A stretch of 44,357 nt of DNA from positions 1 through 44,357 of the forward strand of contig RFFS01000143.1 of NCBI GenBank assembly GCA_003696775.1. The letters are read 5' to 3'. Origin of the DNA: Calditrichota bacterium. GTDB lineage: Bacteria > Calditrichota > Calditrichia > Calditrichales > J004. Shown in pieces: positions 33,164-42,233 of the stretch. Position 1 is the stretch's first letter. The number at the start of each line of letters is the position of its first letter. The notes beneath the pieces were generated by a model. That model was not told the origin of the DNA, did not search any database, and saw only the letters and a list, made by a program, of their open reading frames with translations. Position numbers and translations under genes: made by a program.

Positions 33164-34537
33164 ATGACAAAGAGAAAAAAAAATACAATCACGGCGGATA
33201 ACGCGATACCCCGTCCGCCGTTTGGCGAGCGACCGGCGGCCTTTTATATTCTGAAAACGTTCGAAAAGACCCGGCAACGCCTGGATGATATCGAGGATGA
33301 ATGGTTGGCGCGTGATCCCTCGCTGCGTGTCCGTCAGGTACGACGGTTGGCACGCGGGGCCATACGACACCGAATTTATCTGGATACCCTTGTGCAGGCT
33401 TTATACAACGGCAGGCATGTTTTGCAAAAAGAAACCCGTTTTTGGCTGCGCCTGGCCTTGTTTGATCTACGTGAGGCCGGTCCGACCGCCTCGCGACTGG
33501 TGAACGGGTGGGTACAGGATACCCGCGATGTATTGGGCGAACGGGCAGTGGGACTGGTGAACGCTCTTTTGCGGGCGTTTATACGTCAAAAAGACCAGAT
33601 TAAGGTGTATGTCAGCGATGATGTGGTGGAACGCCTGGCCGTGCGCTATTCGTTCCCCCGCTGGTGGGTGGCCCACTATCTTGAAATGTGGGATGAAGTT
33701 TTCACCACGGAACTTTTACGGGCGCTCAACCGTCCCCCCCGTCCCGTAATACGCTATAATCCGCTTAAGATGGATGCCGGACGGTTCGAGGCGGAACTGG
33801 ATGCCCTGCATATTACCTATCAGCGCAGCGCCGTGGCACCGAGGCATTACCGAGTGGACAGCGTGCATGCCATCGTGGAAGCTGACGGTTTCGAAGCCGG
33901 TTTCTGCTCCGTGCAGGATGAAAGCGCCGCATTGCCCGTTCAATTACTGGACTTGCAACCCGGAGATCGCTTTTTGGATGTGTGCGCCGCGCCGGGTGGT
34001 AAATTTACCCAGGCCCTGGAAGAGCAACCGCGGCTGGCGCTGGCCGTGGCAGCGGACAACGATTGGCAGCGTTTGTGTAAAGTACGGGAAAATATGAAGC
34101 GCCTGGGCCTTTCGGGGCATCTGGTGGTGGCCGATGCCCGGCAATTGCCCTTTAAGCCGGCCTTCAACGCGATTTTGGCCGATGTGCCCTGCAGCGCGCA
34201 GGGTGTGGTACGTAAACATCCTGATGTAAAATGGCGGCGCTCCCGTAAAGAAACGGAAAGTTTTCAATCTATCCAAAAAGATATCCTGCAGGCGGCATGG
34301 GATACACTGGAACCCGGCGGACGCATGATATACAGCACCTGCAGTCTGGATGCCACGGAAAACGAAGACGTATTGGATGCGCTCCCGCGTCTGAAACAAT
34401 TTGTCGGCACGCCCCATTTAAGGGACAAACAGTTTATAACACCGGCCGGTTATGTACGCACCTTTCCGCAACAGGGCATGGACGGCAGTTTTGCCGCCTT
34501 GTTACGTAAACCCCTGAAGGAAAGTGAAACGGAATAA
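33164..34537 (+). CDS. rsmB: RsmB-type 16S rRNA m5C methyltransferase
   Basis: The protein has 457 residues. It would methylate a cytosine (C967 in E. coli numbering) of 16S rRNA using SAM. The N-terminal ~150 residues form a NusB-like RNA-binding domain. The Rossmann methyltransferase core has the SAM-binding D-V-C-A-A-P-G-G-K motif near 272-280, and the two NSUN cysteines: Cys343 in D-V-P-C-S and Cys393 in S-T-C-S. A typical C-terminal Q-Q-G-M-D-G-S-F-A-A-L motif closes it. No strong ribosome binding site is visible, so coupling to the upstream gene is possible. Other RsmB/RsmF-like members cannot be excluded. Confidence 0.88.
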   Translation: MTKRKKNTITADNAIPRPPFGERPAAFYILKTFEKTRQRLDDIEDEWLARDPSLRVRQVRRLARGAIRHRIYLDTLVQALYNGRHVLQKETRFWLRLALFDLREAGPTASRLVNGWVQDTRDVLGERAVGLVNALLRAFIRQKDQIKVYVSDDVVERLAVRYSFPRWWVAHYLEMWDEVFTTELLRALNRPPRPVIRYNPLKMDAGRFEAELDALHITYQRSAVAPRHYRVDSVHAIVEADGFEAGFCSVQDESAALPVQLLDLQPGDRFLDVCAAPGGKFTQALEEQPRLALAVAADNDWQRLCKVRENMKRLGLSGHLVVADARQLPFKPAFNAILADVPCSAQGVVRKHPDVKWRRSRKETESFQSIQKDILQAAWDTLEPGGRMIYSTCSLDATENEDVLDALPRLKQFVGTPHLRDKQFITPAGYVRTFPQQGMDGSFAALLRKPLKESETE

Positions 34538-34538
34538 A

Positions 34539-34567
34539 TTGCAACCGTCCCCTTTCTGTCGTATATT
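34539..34567 (+). promoter_or_regulatory. Predicted promoter for ffh-rpsP operon
   Basis: TTGCAA (34539-34544), a 17-base spacer, TATATT (34562-34567) followed by TG. It lies in the 66-base gap before ffh. The -10 region also fits the Bacteroidota-type TAnnTTTG form. Confidence 0.65.
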
Positions 34568-34603
34568 TGCCGGTCATAATCGTTTGAATTGGAAACGGAA
34601 CCG

Positions 34604-35935
34604 ATGCTGGAAGATCTAAGCGGAAAACTCGAGTCCACGCTACGCAGACTACGCGGATATGGCAAGCTGACCGAGAATAACATTGCCGATGCGCTCAAGG
34701 AAATTCGCCGCGCCTTGCTGGAAGCCGACGTCAACTATAAAGTCGTTAAGGAGTTTATAGACGAGGTTCAGAAGGAGGCCGTGGGCGAGGAAGTGCTTAA
34801 GAGTGTCACGCCGGGGCAAATGATCGTTAAAATCGTTAACGACAAACTGGTGAAGCTTTTAGGCACCACAGCCACGCAGATAAAGAGCGCCGGCATCCCG
34901 CCCACCATCATCATGATAGCCGGTCTTCAGGGATCGGGTAAAACCACCTTTTCAGCCAAATTGGCCGCCTGGTTGCAAAAACGCGGGCGTAAGCCCATGC
35001 TGGCGGCATTGGATGTCTATCGGCCCGCGGCTATACAACAGCTCAAAGTGTTGGGCCGGGGGCTCAATGTACCGGTTTATGAAGAAGGCCCCGGTGATCC
35101 GATACGCATCGGCATGAACGCCGTAAACGCCGCACGCCGTCAGATGTGCGATACGGTGATCCTGGATACCGCCGGACGCTTGCATGTGGATGAAGCCATG
35201 ATGCGTGAGCTGGTCAATGTGAAAAACCGTGTCCGGCCGCATGAGATACTTTTTGTGGCGGACGGCATGACCGGACAGGACGCCGTGAACACCGCCAGTG
35301 AATTTGCCGAAAAACTGAATTATGACGGTGTGGTGCTCACCAAAATGGATGGTGATACCCGCGGCGGCGCGGCCTTATCCATACGCGCGGTAACCGGAAA
35401 GCCGATCAAATTTTTAAGCATCGGTGAAAAAACAACCGCCGAAACAATCGAACCGTTCTTTCCCGACCGCCTGGCATCTCGTATATTAGGCATGGGTGAC
35501 GTGGTATCCCTGGTGGAAAAGGCCCAGGAAACCATTGATCAGGAAAAAGCGGCTAAGCTGGAAGAACGGCTGCGGAAAAACCAGTTCACACTGGAAGATT
35601 TTCTGGAACAATTGCAACAAATTAAAAAAATGGGGCCGTTGGAAAACCTGTTGGGCATGATACCCGGTATAGGCGCTCAGCTCAAAAACGTTAAAGTGGA
35701 CCCTAAAGCCTTTTCGCGCACCGAGGCCATTATCTATTCCATGACGCGCGAAGAGCGGGAAAAACCGCAAATACTCAATGGTAGCCGTCGTAAGCGTATT
35801 GCCCGTGGAAGCGGTACCCGTGTTCAGGATGTGAAACAACTGATCAAGCAATATGATCAGATGAAAAAAATGTTTAAACAAATGAAAGGAAGACCCGGTA
35901 AGGGCCTTCGAGGATTGCCATTAAATTTTATGTAA
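34604..35935 (+). CDS. ffh: Signal recognition particle GTPase Ffh
   Basis: The protein has 443 residues. Ffh binds 4.5S RNA and signal sequences of nascent membrane proteins and delivers them to FtsY. It has an N domain (1-90), P-loop G-L-Q-G-S-G-K-T-T at 107-115, D-T-A-G-R at 188-192, T-K-M-D-G-D, and a Met-rich M domain ending in Q-M-K-K-M-F-K-Q-M-K. ATG 34604 gives the standard M-L-E-D-L-S-x-K-L start; the TTG at 34589 adds five unusual residues. It leads the conserved ffh-rpsP-rimM-trmD-rplS order. Confidence 0.97.
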   Translation: MLEDLSGKLESTLRRLRGYGKLTENNIADALKEIRRALLEADVNYKVVKEFIDEVQKEAVGEEVLKSVTPGQMIVKIVNDKLVKLLGTTATQIKSAGIPPTIIMIAGLQGSGKTTFSAKLAAWLQKRGRKPMLAALDVYRPAAIQQLKVLGRGLNVPVYEEGPGDPIRIGMNAVNAARRQMCDTVILDTAGRLHVDEAMMRELVNVKNRVRPHEILFVADGMTGQDAVNTASEFAEKLNYDGVVLTKMDGDTRGGAALSIRAVTGKPIKFLSIGEKTTAETIEPFFPDRLASRILGMGDVVSLVEKAQETIDQEKAAKLEERLRKNQFTLEDFLEQLQQIKKMGPLENLLGMIPGIGAQLKNVKVDPKAFSRTEAIIYSMTREEREKPQILNGSRRKRIARGSGTRVQDVKQLIKQYDQMKKMFKQMKGRPGKGLRGLPLNFM

Positions 35936-35950
35936 AACTGGAGGTTAATT

Positions 35951-36403
35951 TTGGCTGTTAAGTTAAGATTGATGCGGATGGGTCGTAAAAAAAGACCTTT
36001 CTATCGAATCGTAGCCGCGGATAGTCGCGCCCCTCGTGACGGACGCTTTATTGAAAATGTGGGGACATACGATCCGATTGCTCAACCGCATGTTGTGGAA
36101 TGTAAGGAAGACCGTGTCCTGCACTGGTTGTCCGTTGGGGCCCAGCCCACCGATACGGTAAAAAGTCTGTTGCGTGGCAAAGGATTGTGGCTGAAGTGGA
36201 CGTTGATTAAGCAAGGCGCCGACGAAGCAAAAATCGCCGCGGAATTGGATGCCTGGCAAAAAGTTCAACAGGCCAAAGCCGAACGCCGGGAAGCCCAAAA
36301 ACAGCAGCAACTCAGAGAAAAAGCTGCCGCGCAAAGCGAGGCGGAAGAACCGGTTATGGAAGAAGCCGCTGATGCCGGTGCTTCGGAAGAAACCGGCGAA
36401 TAA
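35951..36403 (+). CDS. rpsP: 30S ribosomal protein S16 with C-terminal extension
   Basis: The protein has 150 residues. The TTG start at 35951, with GGAGGTT upstream, gives [16 protein letters not shown], the standard S16 N-terminus. The S16 core takes about the first 80 residues. The tail beyond about residue 100 is charged and rich in Gln, Ala and Glu, longer than the ~80-90 residue proteobacterial form but seen in other FCB bacteria. It sits 15 bases after ffh. Confidence 0.96.
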   Translation: MAVKLRLMRMGRKKRPFYRIVAADSRAPRDGRFIENVGTYDPIAQPHVVECKEDRVLHWLSVGAQPTDTVKSLLRGKGLWLKWTLIKQGADEAKIAAELDAWQKVQQAKAERREAQKQQQLREKAAAQSEAEEPVMEEAADAGASEETGE

Positions 36404-36460
36404 AAGCGTTCTGTTGTGTTACAGCGATTGTGGTCCAATCTATTTAGGAGGCATCTCGTT

Positions 36461-36691
36461 ATGAAGGAATTCGTAGAATTTATCGCCAAGCACCTGGTGG
36501 ACAAACCCGAGGAAGTGGAAGTGACCGAAGTGGAAGGCGAACGTGTCACGGTTTATGAGCTTCGCGTAGGGGATGGCGACCTGGGTAAAGTGATCGGAAA
36601 ACGAGGCCAAACCGCTAAATCCATACGTACTCTGCTGGCAGCCGCATCGGCCAAGGCCGGTAAACGGGCCGTGCTCGAAATACTGGAATAG
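36461..36691 (+). CDS. khpA: KH-domain RNA-binding protein KhpA
   Basis: The protein has 76 residues, the normal KhpA/YlqC length. The KH signature G-K-R-G lies at 46-49 within [14 protein letters not shown] 36461 has AGGAGG 9 bases upstream; a longer in-frame start at 36416 lies before that site and was rejected. The rpsP-khpA-rimM order is conserved in many bacteria. KhpA acts as a small RNA-binding protein, often with KhpB. Confidence 0.93.
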   Translation: MKEFVEFIAKHLVDKPEEVEVTEVEGERVTVYELRVGDGDLGKVIGKRGQTAKSIRTLLAAASAKAGKRAVLEILE

Positions 36692-36703
36692 GTTATACCC
36701 GCC

Positions 36704-37201
36704 GTGTTTGTCATTGGTCAGATAGTTAAGCCGCAAGGCATACATGGTGAAGTAAAGGTTAAAATAATCTCTTCTTTCCCCGAACGTTTTCGGGAATTGA
36801 AGTCGGTATTTGTGGGCGAAAGCCATGCGTCGTATCGGGTAGAGAAAGCACGCGTTAACGGAACATTCGCTTTTTTGAAATTTAAAGGAGTGGATGACCG
36901 AAACCAGGCGGAGCTTCTGCGTAACTGTTACTTATATGTTACGGAACGCGAGCTGATGCCCTTGCCTGATGAGGATGCTTTTTATCTTCATCAGATAGTC
37001 GGTCTGAATGTGTTCGATCAGACAGGCACCCCGTTGGGCACAATCGTCAATGTGGAAAATTACCCCGGTAATGATTTGTTTGTTTTGGAAGATACCGGGG
37101 GAAGGCAATATTTGATACCGGCCATCAAACAGTTTGTTAAAAACGTGGATATCGCCAACCGTACCATGACCATTGATGTGGTGGACGGTTTGCTGGATTA
37201 A
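36704..37201 (+). CDS. rimM: 16S rRNA processing protein RimM
   Basis: The protein has 165 residues from GTG 36704. RimM assists 30S head maturation and binds S19. The N-terminal barrel opens with V-I-G-Q-I-V-K-P-Q-G-I-H-G-E-V-K-V. The C-terminal PRC-barrel includes Y-L-I-P-A-I-K-Q-F-V-K and ends in a D-V-V-D-G-L-L-D motif. It lies 12 bases after khpA. Confidence 0.95.
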   Translation: MFVIGQIVKPQGIHGEVKVKIISSFPERFRELKSVFVGESHASYRVEKARVNGTFAFLKFKGVDDRNQAELLRNCYLYVTERELMPLPDEDAFYLHQIVGLNVFDQTGTPLGTIVNVENYPGNDLFVLEDTGGRQYLIPAIKQFVKNVDIANRTMTIDVVDGLLD

Positions 37202-37213
37202 CTGTTCTCTGAC

Positions 37214-37915
37214 ATGCGTATAGATATACTGACCGGGTTTCCGGATATTGTGCGTCAGCCTTTGGCGCAAAGCATTATAAAAAAAGGCCGTGACAAAGGC
37301 GCCGTCACCATACATGTACACAATTTACGTGACTATACGGACGACCGTCATAAAACAATCGATGATTATCCTTATGGCGGCGGCCCGGGCATGGTGCTGA
37401 AAGTGGAACCATTTGATCGCTGTCTCCAGGATATTGCCGGTCGGTGTGATATCAGCCGGGCACGCCTGCTGATGATGTCACCGCGTGGCGCCACCTTTTC
37501 GCAAAGCAAAGCGGTGGAATTAAGCGTTCAGGAACATCTGATTCTGCTGTGCGGGCATTACAAAGGTGTGGATGAACGCCTTTACGAGCTCTATCCGATT
37601 GAAGATGTTTCCATTGGCGATTATGTGTTGAGTTCCGGAGAAATTGCCGCTTTGGTAATCACTGACAGCATTGTGCGTTTGCTGCCCAACGTTCTCAAGG
37701 ATATCGAATCCGCATGGAGCGATTCGTTTCATGATGAATGGTTGGATGCGCCATACTATACGCGCCCCGAGAATTATCGGGGGTTGAAAGTGCCGGACGT
37801 GTTAACATCCGGCCATCATGAACGCATAGCTGCCTGGCGAATGAAAAAACGCCGGGAGTTAACCGAAAAAAGAAGACCCGATTTAATCGAAAAAGCAAAA
37901 AACAATAAAATCTAA
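37214..37915 (+). CDS. trmD: tRNA (guanine-37-N1) methyltransferase TrmD
   Basis: The protein has 233 residues. It makes m1G37 in tRNAs, preventing frameshifting. The SPOUT-fold markers are present: [23 protein letters not shown] (about 51-63), [11 protein letters not shown], and [11 protein letters not shown], with a closing H-H-E-R-I-A-A-W-R. It starts 12 bases after rimM. Confidence 0.97.
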   Translation: MRIDILTGFPDIVRQPLAQSIIKKGRDKGAVTIHVHNLRDYTDDRHKTIDDYPYGGGPGMVLKVEPFDRCLQDIAGRCDISRARLLMMSPRGATFSQSKAVELSVQEHLILLCGHYKGVDERLYELYPIEDVSIGDYVLSSGEIAALVITDSIVRLLPNVLKDIESAWSDSFHDEWLDAPYYTRPENYRGLKVPDVLTSGHHERIAAWRMKKRRELTEKRRPDLIEKAKNNKI

Positions 37916-37929
37916 CCTGGGAAAATACA

Positions 37930-38268
37930 ATGGATATTTTACATCAAGTAGCTGCTGAACAGCTTAAAACTGACAACCCCGATTTTCGTCCCGGAGATAC
38001 CGTGGCCGTTCATGTTCGCGTTGTGGAAGGCGACAAGGAACGTATTCAGATTTTTCAGGGGGTCGTGATCAAAATCCGCGGTGGCGGCATCAATCGTTCG
38101 TTTACCGTTCGTAAAATTTCGCATGGAGTCGGCGTGGAGCGTATCTTTTTGCTGCATTCGCCGCGCATCGCCAAAATAGAAGTGGTGCGTCACGGTAAAG
38201 TACGTCGCGCAAAACTCTATTACCTGCGTAACCTTCGTGGAAAAGCCGCACGTATTAAAGAAAGATAA
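37930..38268 (+). CDS. rplS: 50S ribosomal protein L19
   Basis: The protein has 112 residues, normal length. It has [29 protein letters not shown]-x-G-V-G-V-E-R and the basic C-terminus [11 protein letters not shown]. It follows trmD by 14 bases as in most bacteria. Confidence 0.97.
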   Translation: MDILHQVAAEQLKTDNPDFRPGDTVAVHVRVVEGDKERIQIFQGVVIKIRGGGINRSFTVRKISHGVGVERIFLLHSPRIAKIEVVRHGKVRRAKLYYLRNLRGKAARIKER

Positions 38269-38280
38269 GCCGGCACCTGC

Positions 38281-39969
38281 ATGAAAACCAACGTTTCCGG
38301 CAGATCGTTGGCGGTCTCTGTCGGAGTGTTTACCGCTTTGGCGCTTTTCATTGGGTTTATGACTGCCTGCGCGGTCAAAGGAACGCTGAGTGGCGGCCCA
38401 AAGGATACTACGGCGCCGGTGGTTGTGGAAACTTTTCCAAATGCCGATTCGACGGGTGTGCTTCAGTTAGAGCGCATCCGTTTTGTATTTTCGGAAATGA
38501 TGGAGCGGCGTTCCGCTGCCAAGAATATCTTCATATCCCCGCCCGTGCCCTTTACATTCGAATGGGACGGTTATGACATTCTGGAAATTTTGCTCAAAGA
38601 ACCGCTGATCGCGGATATCACTTATGTGGTGACCTTGGGCACCGGCCTGAAAGACCTGCACAATAACGGACTCAAAAACGCCGTGCATCTTGCCTTTTCA
38701 AGCGGCGCGCGCATAGATAAAGGGCATATCGAAGGCCGCGTTTATTTTTCCGATCGTCAAAAGCCCTATACCATCATGGCCTGGCCGTTGCCATTGGAAA
38801 ATACTTTCTTTTTTAAAGATACCGCCCGCTATCTGACCAAAACCGGCACGGATGGGCGCTTTAGCCTGATGAACATGAAAGCCGGCCGTTATCGACTGCT
38901 GGCCGTGGAAGATGTCAATAATAACTTTTTACCGGATATACCGCTGGAAAAACGGGCTATCGCTTCGTCGGACGTAACCGTTAGCGATTCCATGAGCAAT
39001 CGTCCGCCGGTAAAGTTTTGGCCGGTCACTTCGGATACCACCCCACCCGTGTTGTTAACCGTACGCGCCTCCAACGCTTATGAATGTGTTGTGCGCGCTT
39101 CCAAATCCCTATGGTTTGAGCATTTAAATACCCTGATTCTGCAAGACAGCCTTACCCGGGAAAATATCCCGATTTGGCAATTCAGCCGGGAAGGCAACAG
39201 CCTGCATCTGTTCACTGCCCGGCAGGATAGCGGACGGACTTACGGGTTAACGTTGCGTGCCGTGCGGGATTCTCTCGGCCATGATTTACCGGATACCACC
39301 GTTTACTTTAAAGGGGGCGACGAGGCTATTCAGAGGCCTTTTAAAATTAAGCGTCTGTTGCCGCGTGACAGTTCGCGCGCGGTGCATCCGTTGGAAAATC
39401 TATCGATACGGTTTACCCTGCCGCCTCTCTTACAAAATCAGGATAATCTGAAAAAGGCCATCGTATTAACCGGTTACAAAGACACGCTCGCTTATACCAT
39501 TCGTTATCATTCACCGGATCGTTTGGTTGTGCGGCCCCTGGAGCCGTTTTTGCCGGACAGCACCTATCGACTGTCTGTGGATACCACGCAATTGCGGGAT
39601 GTTATGGGGCGTGCCTTGCAAGATACCCTCACACGGTTATGGTTCAAAATCCGGACAGCACGTGAATATGGCAGCATTAGCGGCAGGCTGCGCACCGACT
39701 TATCTCCCCCTTATGTGGTGCAGGTGGAGGAGAACGGCGGACGGCGGCGTACCTGGCAACACAGTCTGCGGGAGAAAAACTTCCGATTTGAATTTCTGCC
39801 CGAAGGCACTTATCGCCTGCGGGCTTTCGCCGATGCCGACAGCAATGGTGTTTATTCAGGCGGGCAATTACATCCCTTTCGATTTTCGGAGATGTTTCAT
39901 ATCGCGAGCGATACAATAAAAGTGCGCAAACGCTGGGAAACATCGGATATTGTCCTGCCTCTGCCCTGA
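38281..39969 (+). CDS. Big_5 Ig-like domain lipoprotein
   Basis: The protein has 562 residues. A membrane-type leader ends in F-M-T-A-C, so Cys30 is a good lipidation site. The mature start S-G-G-P-K-D-T-T-A-P-V-V, followed by P-x-x-x-S-T-G-V and R-I-R-F-V-F-S-E-M-M, is characteristic of the Big_5 Ig-like domain. A Cna-B-like unit lies near 155-225 (F-S-L-M-N-M-K-A-G-R-Y-R-L-L-A-V-E-D) and recurs at the C-terminus (E-G-T-Y-R-L-R-A-F-A-D-A-D). Proteins of this type are common in Bacteroidota-related groups, function unknown. It follows rplS by 12 bases. Confidence 0.82.
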   Translation: MKTNVSGRSLAVSVGVFTALALFIGFMTACAVKGTLSGGPKDTTAPVVVETFPNADSTGVLQLERIRFVFSEMMERRSAAKNIFISPPVPFTFEWDGYDILEILLKEPLIADITYVVTLGTGLKDLHNNGLKNAVHLAFSSGARIDKGHIEGRVYFSDRQKPYTIMAWPLPLENTFFFKDTARYLTKTGTDGRFSLMNMKAGRYRLLAVEDVNNNFLPDIPLEKRAIASSDVTVSDSMSNRPPVKFWPVTSDTTPPVLLTVRASNAYECVVRASKSLWFEHLNTLILQDSLTRENIPIWQFSREGNSLHLFTARQDSGRTYGLTLRAVRDSLGHDLPDTTVYFKGGDEAIQRPFKIKRLLPRDSSRAVHPLENLSIRFTLPPLLQNQDNLKKAIVLTGYKDTLAYTIRYHSPDRLVVRPLEPFLPDSTYRLSVDTTQLRDVMGRALQDTLTRLWFKIRTAREYGSISGRLRTDLSPPYVVQVEENGGRRRTWQHSLREKNFRFEFLPEGTYRLRAFADADSNGVYSGGQLHPFRFSEMFHIASDTIKVRKRWETSDIVLPLP

Positions 39970-39985
39970 CCACCGGAGGAAGAAA

Positions 39986-40783
39986 ATGTATCAACCGTTT
40001 TATAAAATGCAGGCCAATGGCAATGACTTTGTTGTGTTTGCCGGTTTGGAAAGGCCGCTTCCGCATTCCGGGGAATTCGTGAAATTGTGTGACCGGCATT
40101 TTGGCGTGGGCGCCGACGGAGTTATTTTTATTCAACCCCTGCCCGATCGGGGACTGGAGTTTATCTATTATAACGCGGACGGCAGTCGTGGCGCCATGTG
40201 TGCCAACGGCGCGCGCTGTGCCCTGCGTTTAGCCTGTCTGCTTGGCTGGTATGGGCAGGGCGAATGGATACGTCTGAAAGCCGATGATGGCTGGCATGAC
40301 GGGCGTGTTTTGAATGGCCTGGTTCAAGTGCAGATAAACATACCGGGTCACGCCAATCGTCTATCATCGGAACAATTGGATATCTCTTTGCCCTGTGAAC
40401 ACATTTGGCATATGGATACCGGTGTGCCCCATCTTATTGTCTGGGGGGTGGATTCCCTGGATACAATTGATGTGGAGCGAATGGGGCGGTTGTTGCGTCA
40501 CCATCCCCTATTTCAGCCGGCCGGTGTAAATGTCAACTTTGTGGAACAAGGTCCGATGCAGCTTCGCATGCGTACGTATGAACGTGGCGTGGAACGTGAA
40601 ACCCTGTCTTGCGGGACGGGCGTGGCGGCCGCGGGTATGATTTTCACCCGACACATTTCACCCGGCAGCGAATCGGTCGATATACACATGCCCGGGGGGA
40701 CTTTTCAATATAAAATAGAAAACAAACGCTATTTTTTAGATGGCCCGGCACAGCTTGTGTTTGAGGGCCGCTGGAATTTTTAA
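39986..40783 (+). CDS. dapF: Diaminopimelate epimerase
   Basis: The protein has 265 residues. DapF converts LL-DAP to meso-DAP for lysine and peptidoglycan. The two-cysteine active site is present: Cys72 in A-M-C-A-N-G-A-R-C and Cys209 in L-S-C-G-T-G-V-A-A-A. The N-terminal K-M-Q-A-N-G-N-D-F-V motif is standard. ATG 39986 has GGAGGAA upstream; the in-frame ATG at 39950 lies inside the previous gene and was rejected. Confidence 0.95.
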   Translation: MYQPFYKMQANGNDFVVFAGLERPLPHSGEFVKLCDRHFGVGADGVIFIQPLPDRGLEFIYYNADGSRGAMCANGARCALRLACLLGWYGQGEWIRLKADDGWHDGRVLNGLVQVQINIPGHANRLSSEQLDISLPCEHIWHMDTGVPHLIVWGVDSLDTIDVERMGRLLRHHPLFQPAGVNVNFVEQGPMQLRMRTYERGVERETLSCGTGVAAAGMIFTRHISPGSESVDIHMPGGTFQYKIENKRYFLDGPAQLVFEGRWNF

Positions 40784-40799
40784 TATATAAGGAAATATT

Positions 40800-41882
40800 A
40801 TGTACTTTGTTTTAATGGCCGGCGGGGCCGGTACCCGCTTCTGGCCGCTAAGCAGGATGGAAACGCCGAAGCAGTTATTAAAAATTACCGGTGAAAAGAC
40901 CATGTTGCAGGAAACTTATAACCGCATCCGGCCGCTGACCGTACCGGAAAAAATCCTGGTGATAACCGGCGCCCATTTAACCGAAAAGGTAGCGGATCAA
41001 TTACCGGAACTGCCCCCCGCCAATATTATCGCCGAGCCATTCGGAAGGAACACGGCGCCCTGTATCGCTCTTGCTTCCGCCATTATTCGCAAGCGAACCG
41101 GTGACGATACGGCGGTGACCGTGGTGTTGCCCGCCGACCATCTGATTGGTGATGACCAGGCTTTCCGAACCATCCTCGAAAAAGCTGTGGCCCATGTCCG
41201 GACGCAAAAAGTGTTGGTGACTCTTGGAATTAAACCGACCTATCCGGAAACCGGTTACGGTTACATCCAGCGTTCGGCGCAGGCATTGAATGATGGGGAC
41301 TATCCCATATATGAAGTGAAAACTTTTGCCGAGAAACCCAATAAGGAAACCGCGACACGTTTTTTGGAGAGTGGGGATTTTTATTGGAACAGCGGTATAT
41401 TTGTATGGACAATAGGGGCTATTCTGGAAGAATTTAAAAGGCAGATGACGGATATGTACGACTTGTTGCCCGATGTGGAAAAACAGGTGGATACACCCGA
41501 GATGGATGCCGCCATTGAAAAAATGTACAGCGCCATCCGTCCGCAATCCATTGACTATGGCATTATGGAAGGCGCCCGTTCAGTACATGTCATTGAGTCG
41601 GAATTCAACTGGAATGACGTGGGGTCATGGGAAGCCGTGTATCAAATCTCGCCTAAGACCAAAAGCAATAATGCGCATATGCAGGTCATGCCGGTAACAA
41701 TTGATTCCCGCAACAATTTCTTTTACAGTTCCAACGGTAAACTGGTGGCCGCCATAGATATTGATGATGTGATCATGGTGGAAACCGAAGACGCCATTTT
41801 GCTGTGCAGGCGGCAAAGCGCACAGCGTGTAAAGGAAATGGTTGATAAATTGAAAATAAAAGACCTGTCGGATTTTCTGTAG
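40800..41882 (+). CDS. manC: Mannose-1-phosphate guanylyltransferase (GDP-mannose pyrophosphorylase)
   Basis: The protein has 360 residues and makes GDP-mannose from mannose-1-P and GTP. The nucleotidyltransferase signature L-M-A-G-G-A-G-T-R-F-W-P-L-S-R (about 5-19) and a downstream T-P-K-Q-L-L are diagnostic. Also present are E-P-F-G-R-N-T-A-P and F-x-E-K-P, and F-N-W-N-D-V-G-S-W near the end. The second, phosphomannose-isomerase domain of long ManC proteins is absent, so this is the short form. It supplies donor for the polyprenol-P-mannose synthase-like enzyme at 21508 and for surface glycans (inference). Confidence 0.93.
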   Translation: MYFVLMAGGAGTRFWPLSRMETPKQLLKITGEKTMLQETYNRIRPLTVPEKILVITGAHLTEKVADQLPELPPANIIAEPFGRNTAPCIALASAIIRKRTGDDTAVTVVLPADHLIGDDQAFRTILEKAVAHVRTQKVLVTLGIKPTYPETGYGYIQRSAQALNDGDYPIYEVKTFAEKPNKETATRFLESGDFYWNSGIFVWTIGAILEEFKRQMTDMYDLLPDVEKQVDTPEMDAAIEKMYSAIRPQSIDYGIMEGARSVHVIESEFNWNDVGSWEAVYQISPKTKSNNAHMQVMPVTIDSRNNFFYSSNGKLVAAIDIDDVIMVETEDAILLCRRQSAQRVKEMVDKLKIKDLSDFL

Positions 41883-41939
41883 GGCTTGCCTTTTTCTTGT
41901 TAGTTGGTCATATTGTCTTGCAGTGAAAAAAGAACGACC

Positions 41940-42191
41940 ATGACTCAGGAACAAAAACTTCAAAAATTGATTGCTCTTTTGGAGAGCTACAATATCCCGG
42001 TAAAATCGGACCGAGGAAATTTTCGCGGCGGTTTGGTACGCTATCGTGATGCCTATTATTTCTATATGAACCGCAAACTGGATGTGGATGCGAAAATCCG
42101 GCTGATCGAACGGGAATTTAAAAACTGGCCATTGGAATCGGAAGAAGGGCAGCGGGTGTTGCAACAATTGCTGGAACAACCGGTGTCCTGA
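41940..42191 (+). CDS. Small protein of unknown function
   Basis: The protein has 83 residues from ATG 41940; a longer in-frame start at 41904 was rejected because it adds an unlike prefix. It has no signal peptide. The N-terminal helix (Q-K-L-Q-K-L-I-A-L-L-E-S-Y) is followed by R-G-N-F-R-G-G-L-V-R-Y-R-D-A-Y-Y-F-Y-M-N-R, then a charged helix. The pattern resembles small helix-strand-helix proteins, but I recognise no family. It lies between manC and a PilZ gene, 42 bases before the latter. Confidence 0.7.
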   Translation: MTQEQKLQKLIALLESYNIPVKSDRGNFRGGLVRYRDAYYFYMNRKLDVDAKIRLIEREFKNWPLESEEGQRVLQQLLEQPVS

Positions 42192-42233
42192 CATTTCCAC
42201 CTTTAATCCGTTCATTTAACAAGCGAGGAAGCT

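Noticed and set aside
32935-33201. Alternative 88-codon frame overlapping the end of the second RmlD-like gene
   Set aside because: It overlaps conserved coding in another frame and its unique tail resembles no known protein.
41883-41939. Terminator or promoter in the gap after manC
   Set aside because: The GGGC-tt-GCC hairpin has only three to four pairs, and TTGCCT to TATTGT has a 19-base spacer; neither is convincing.
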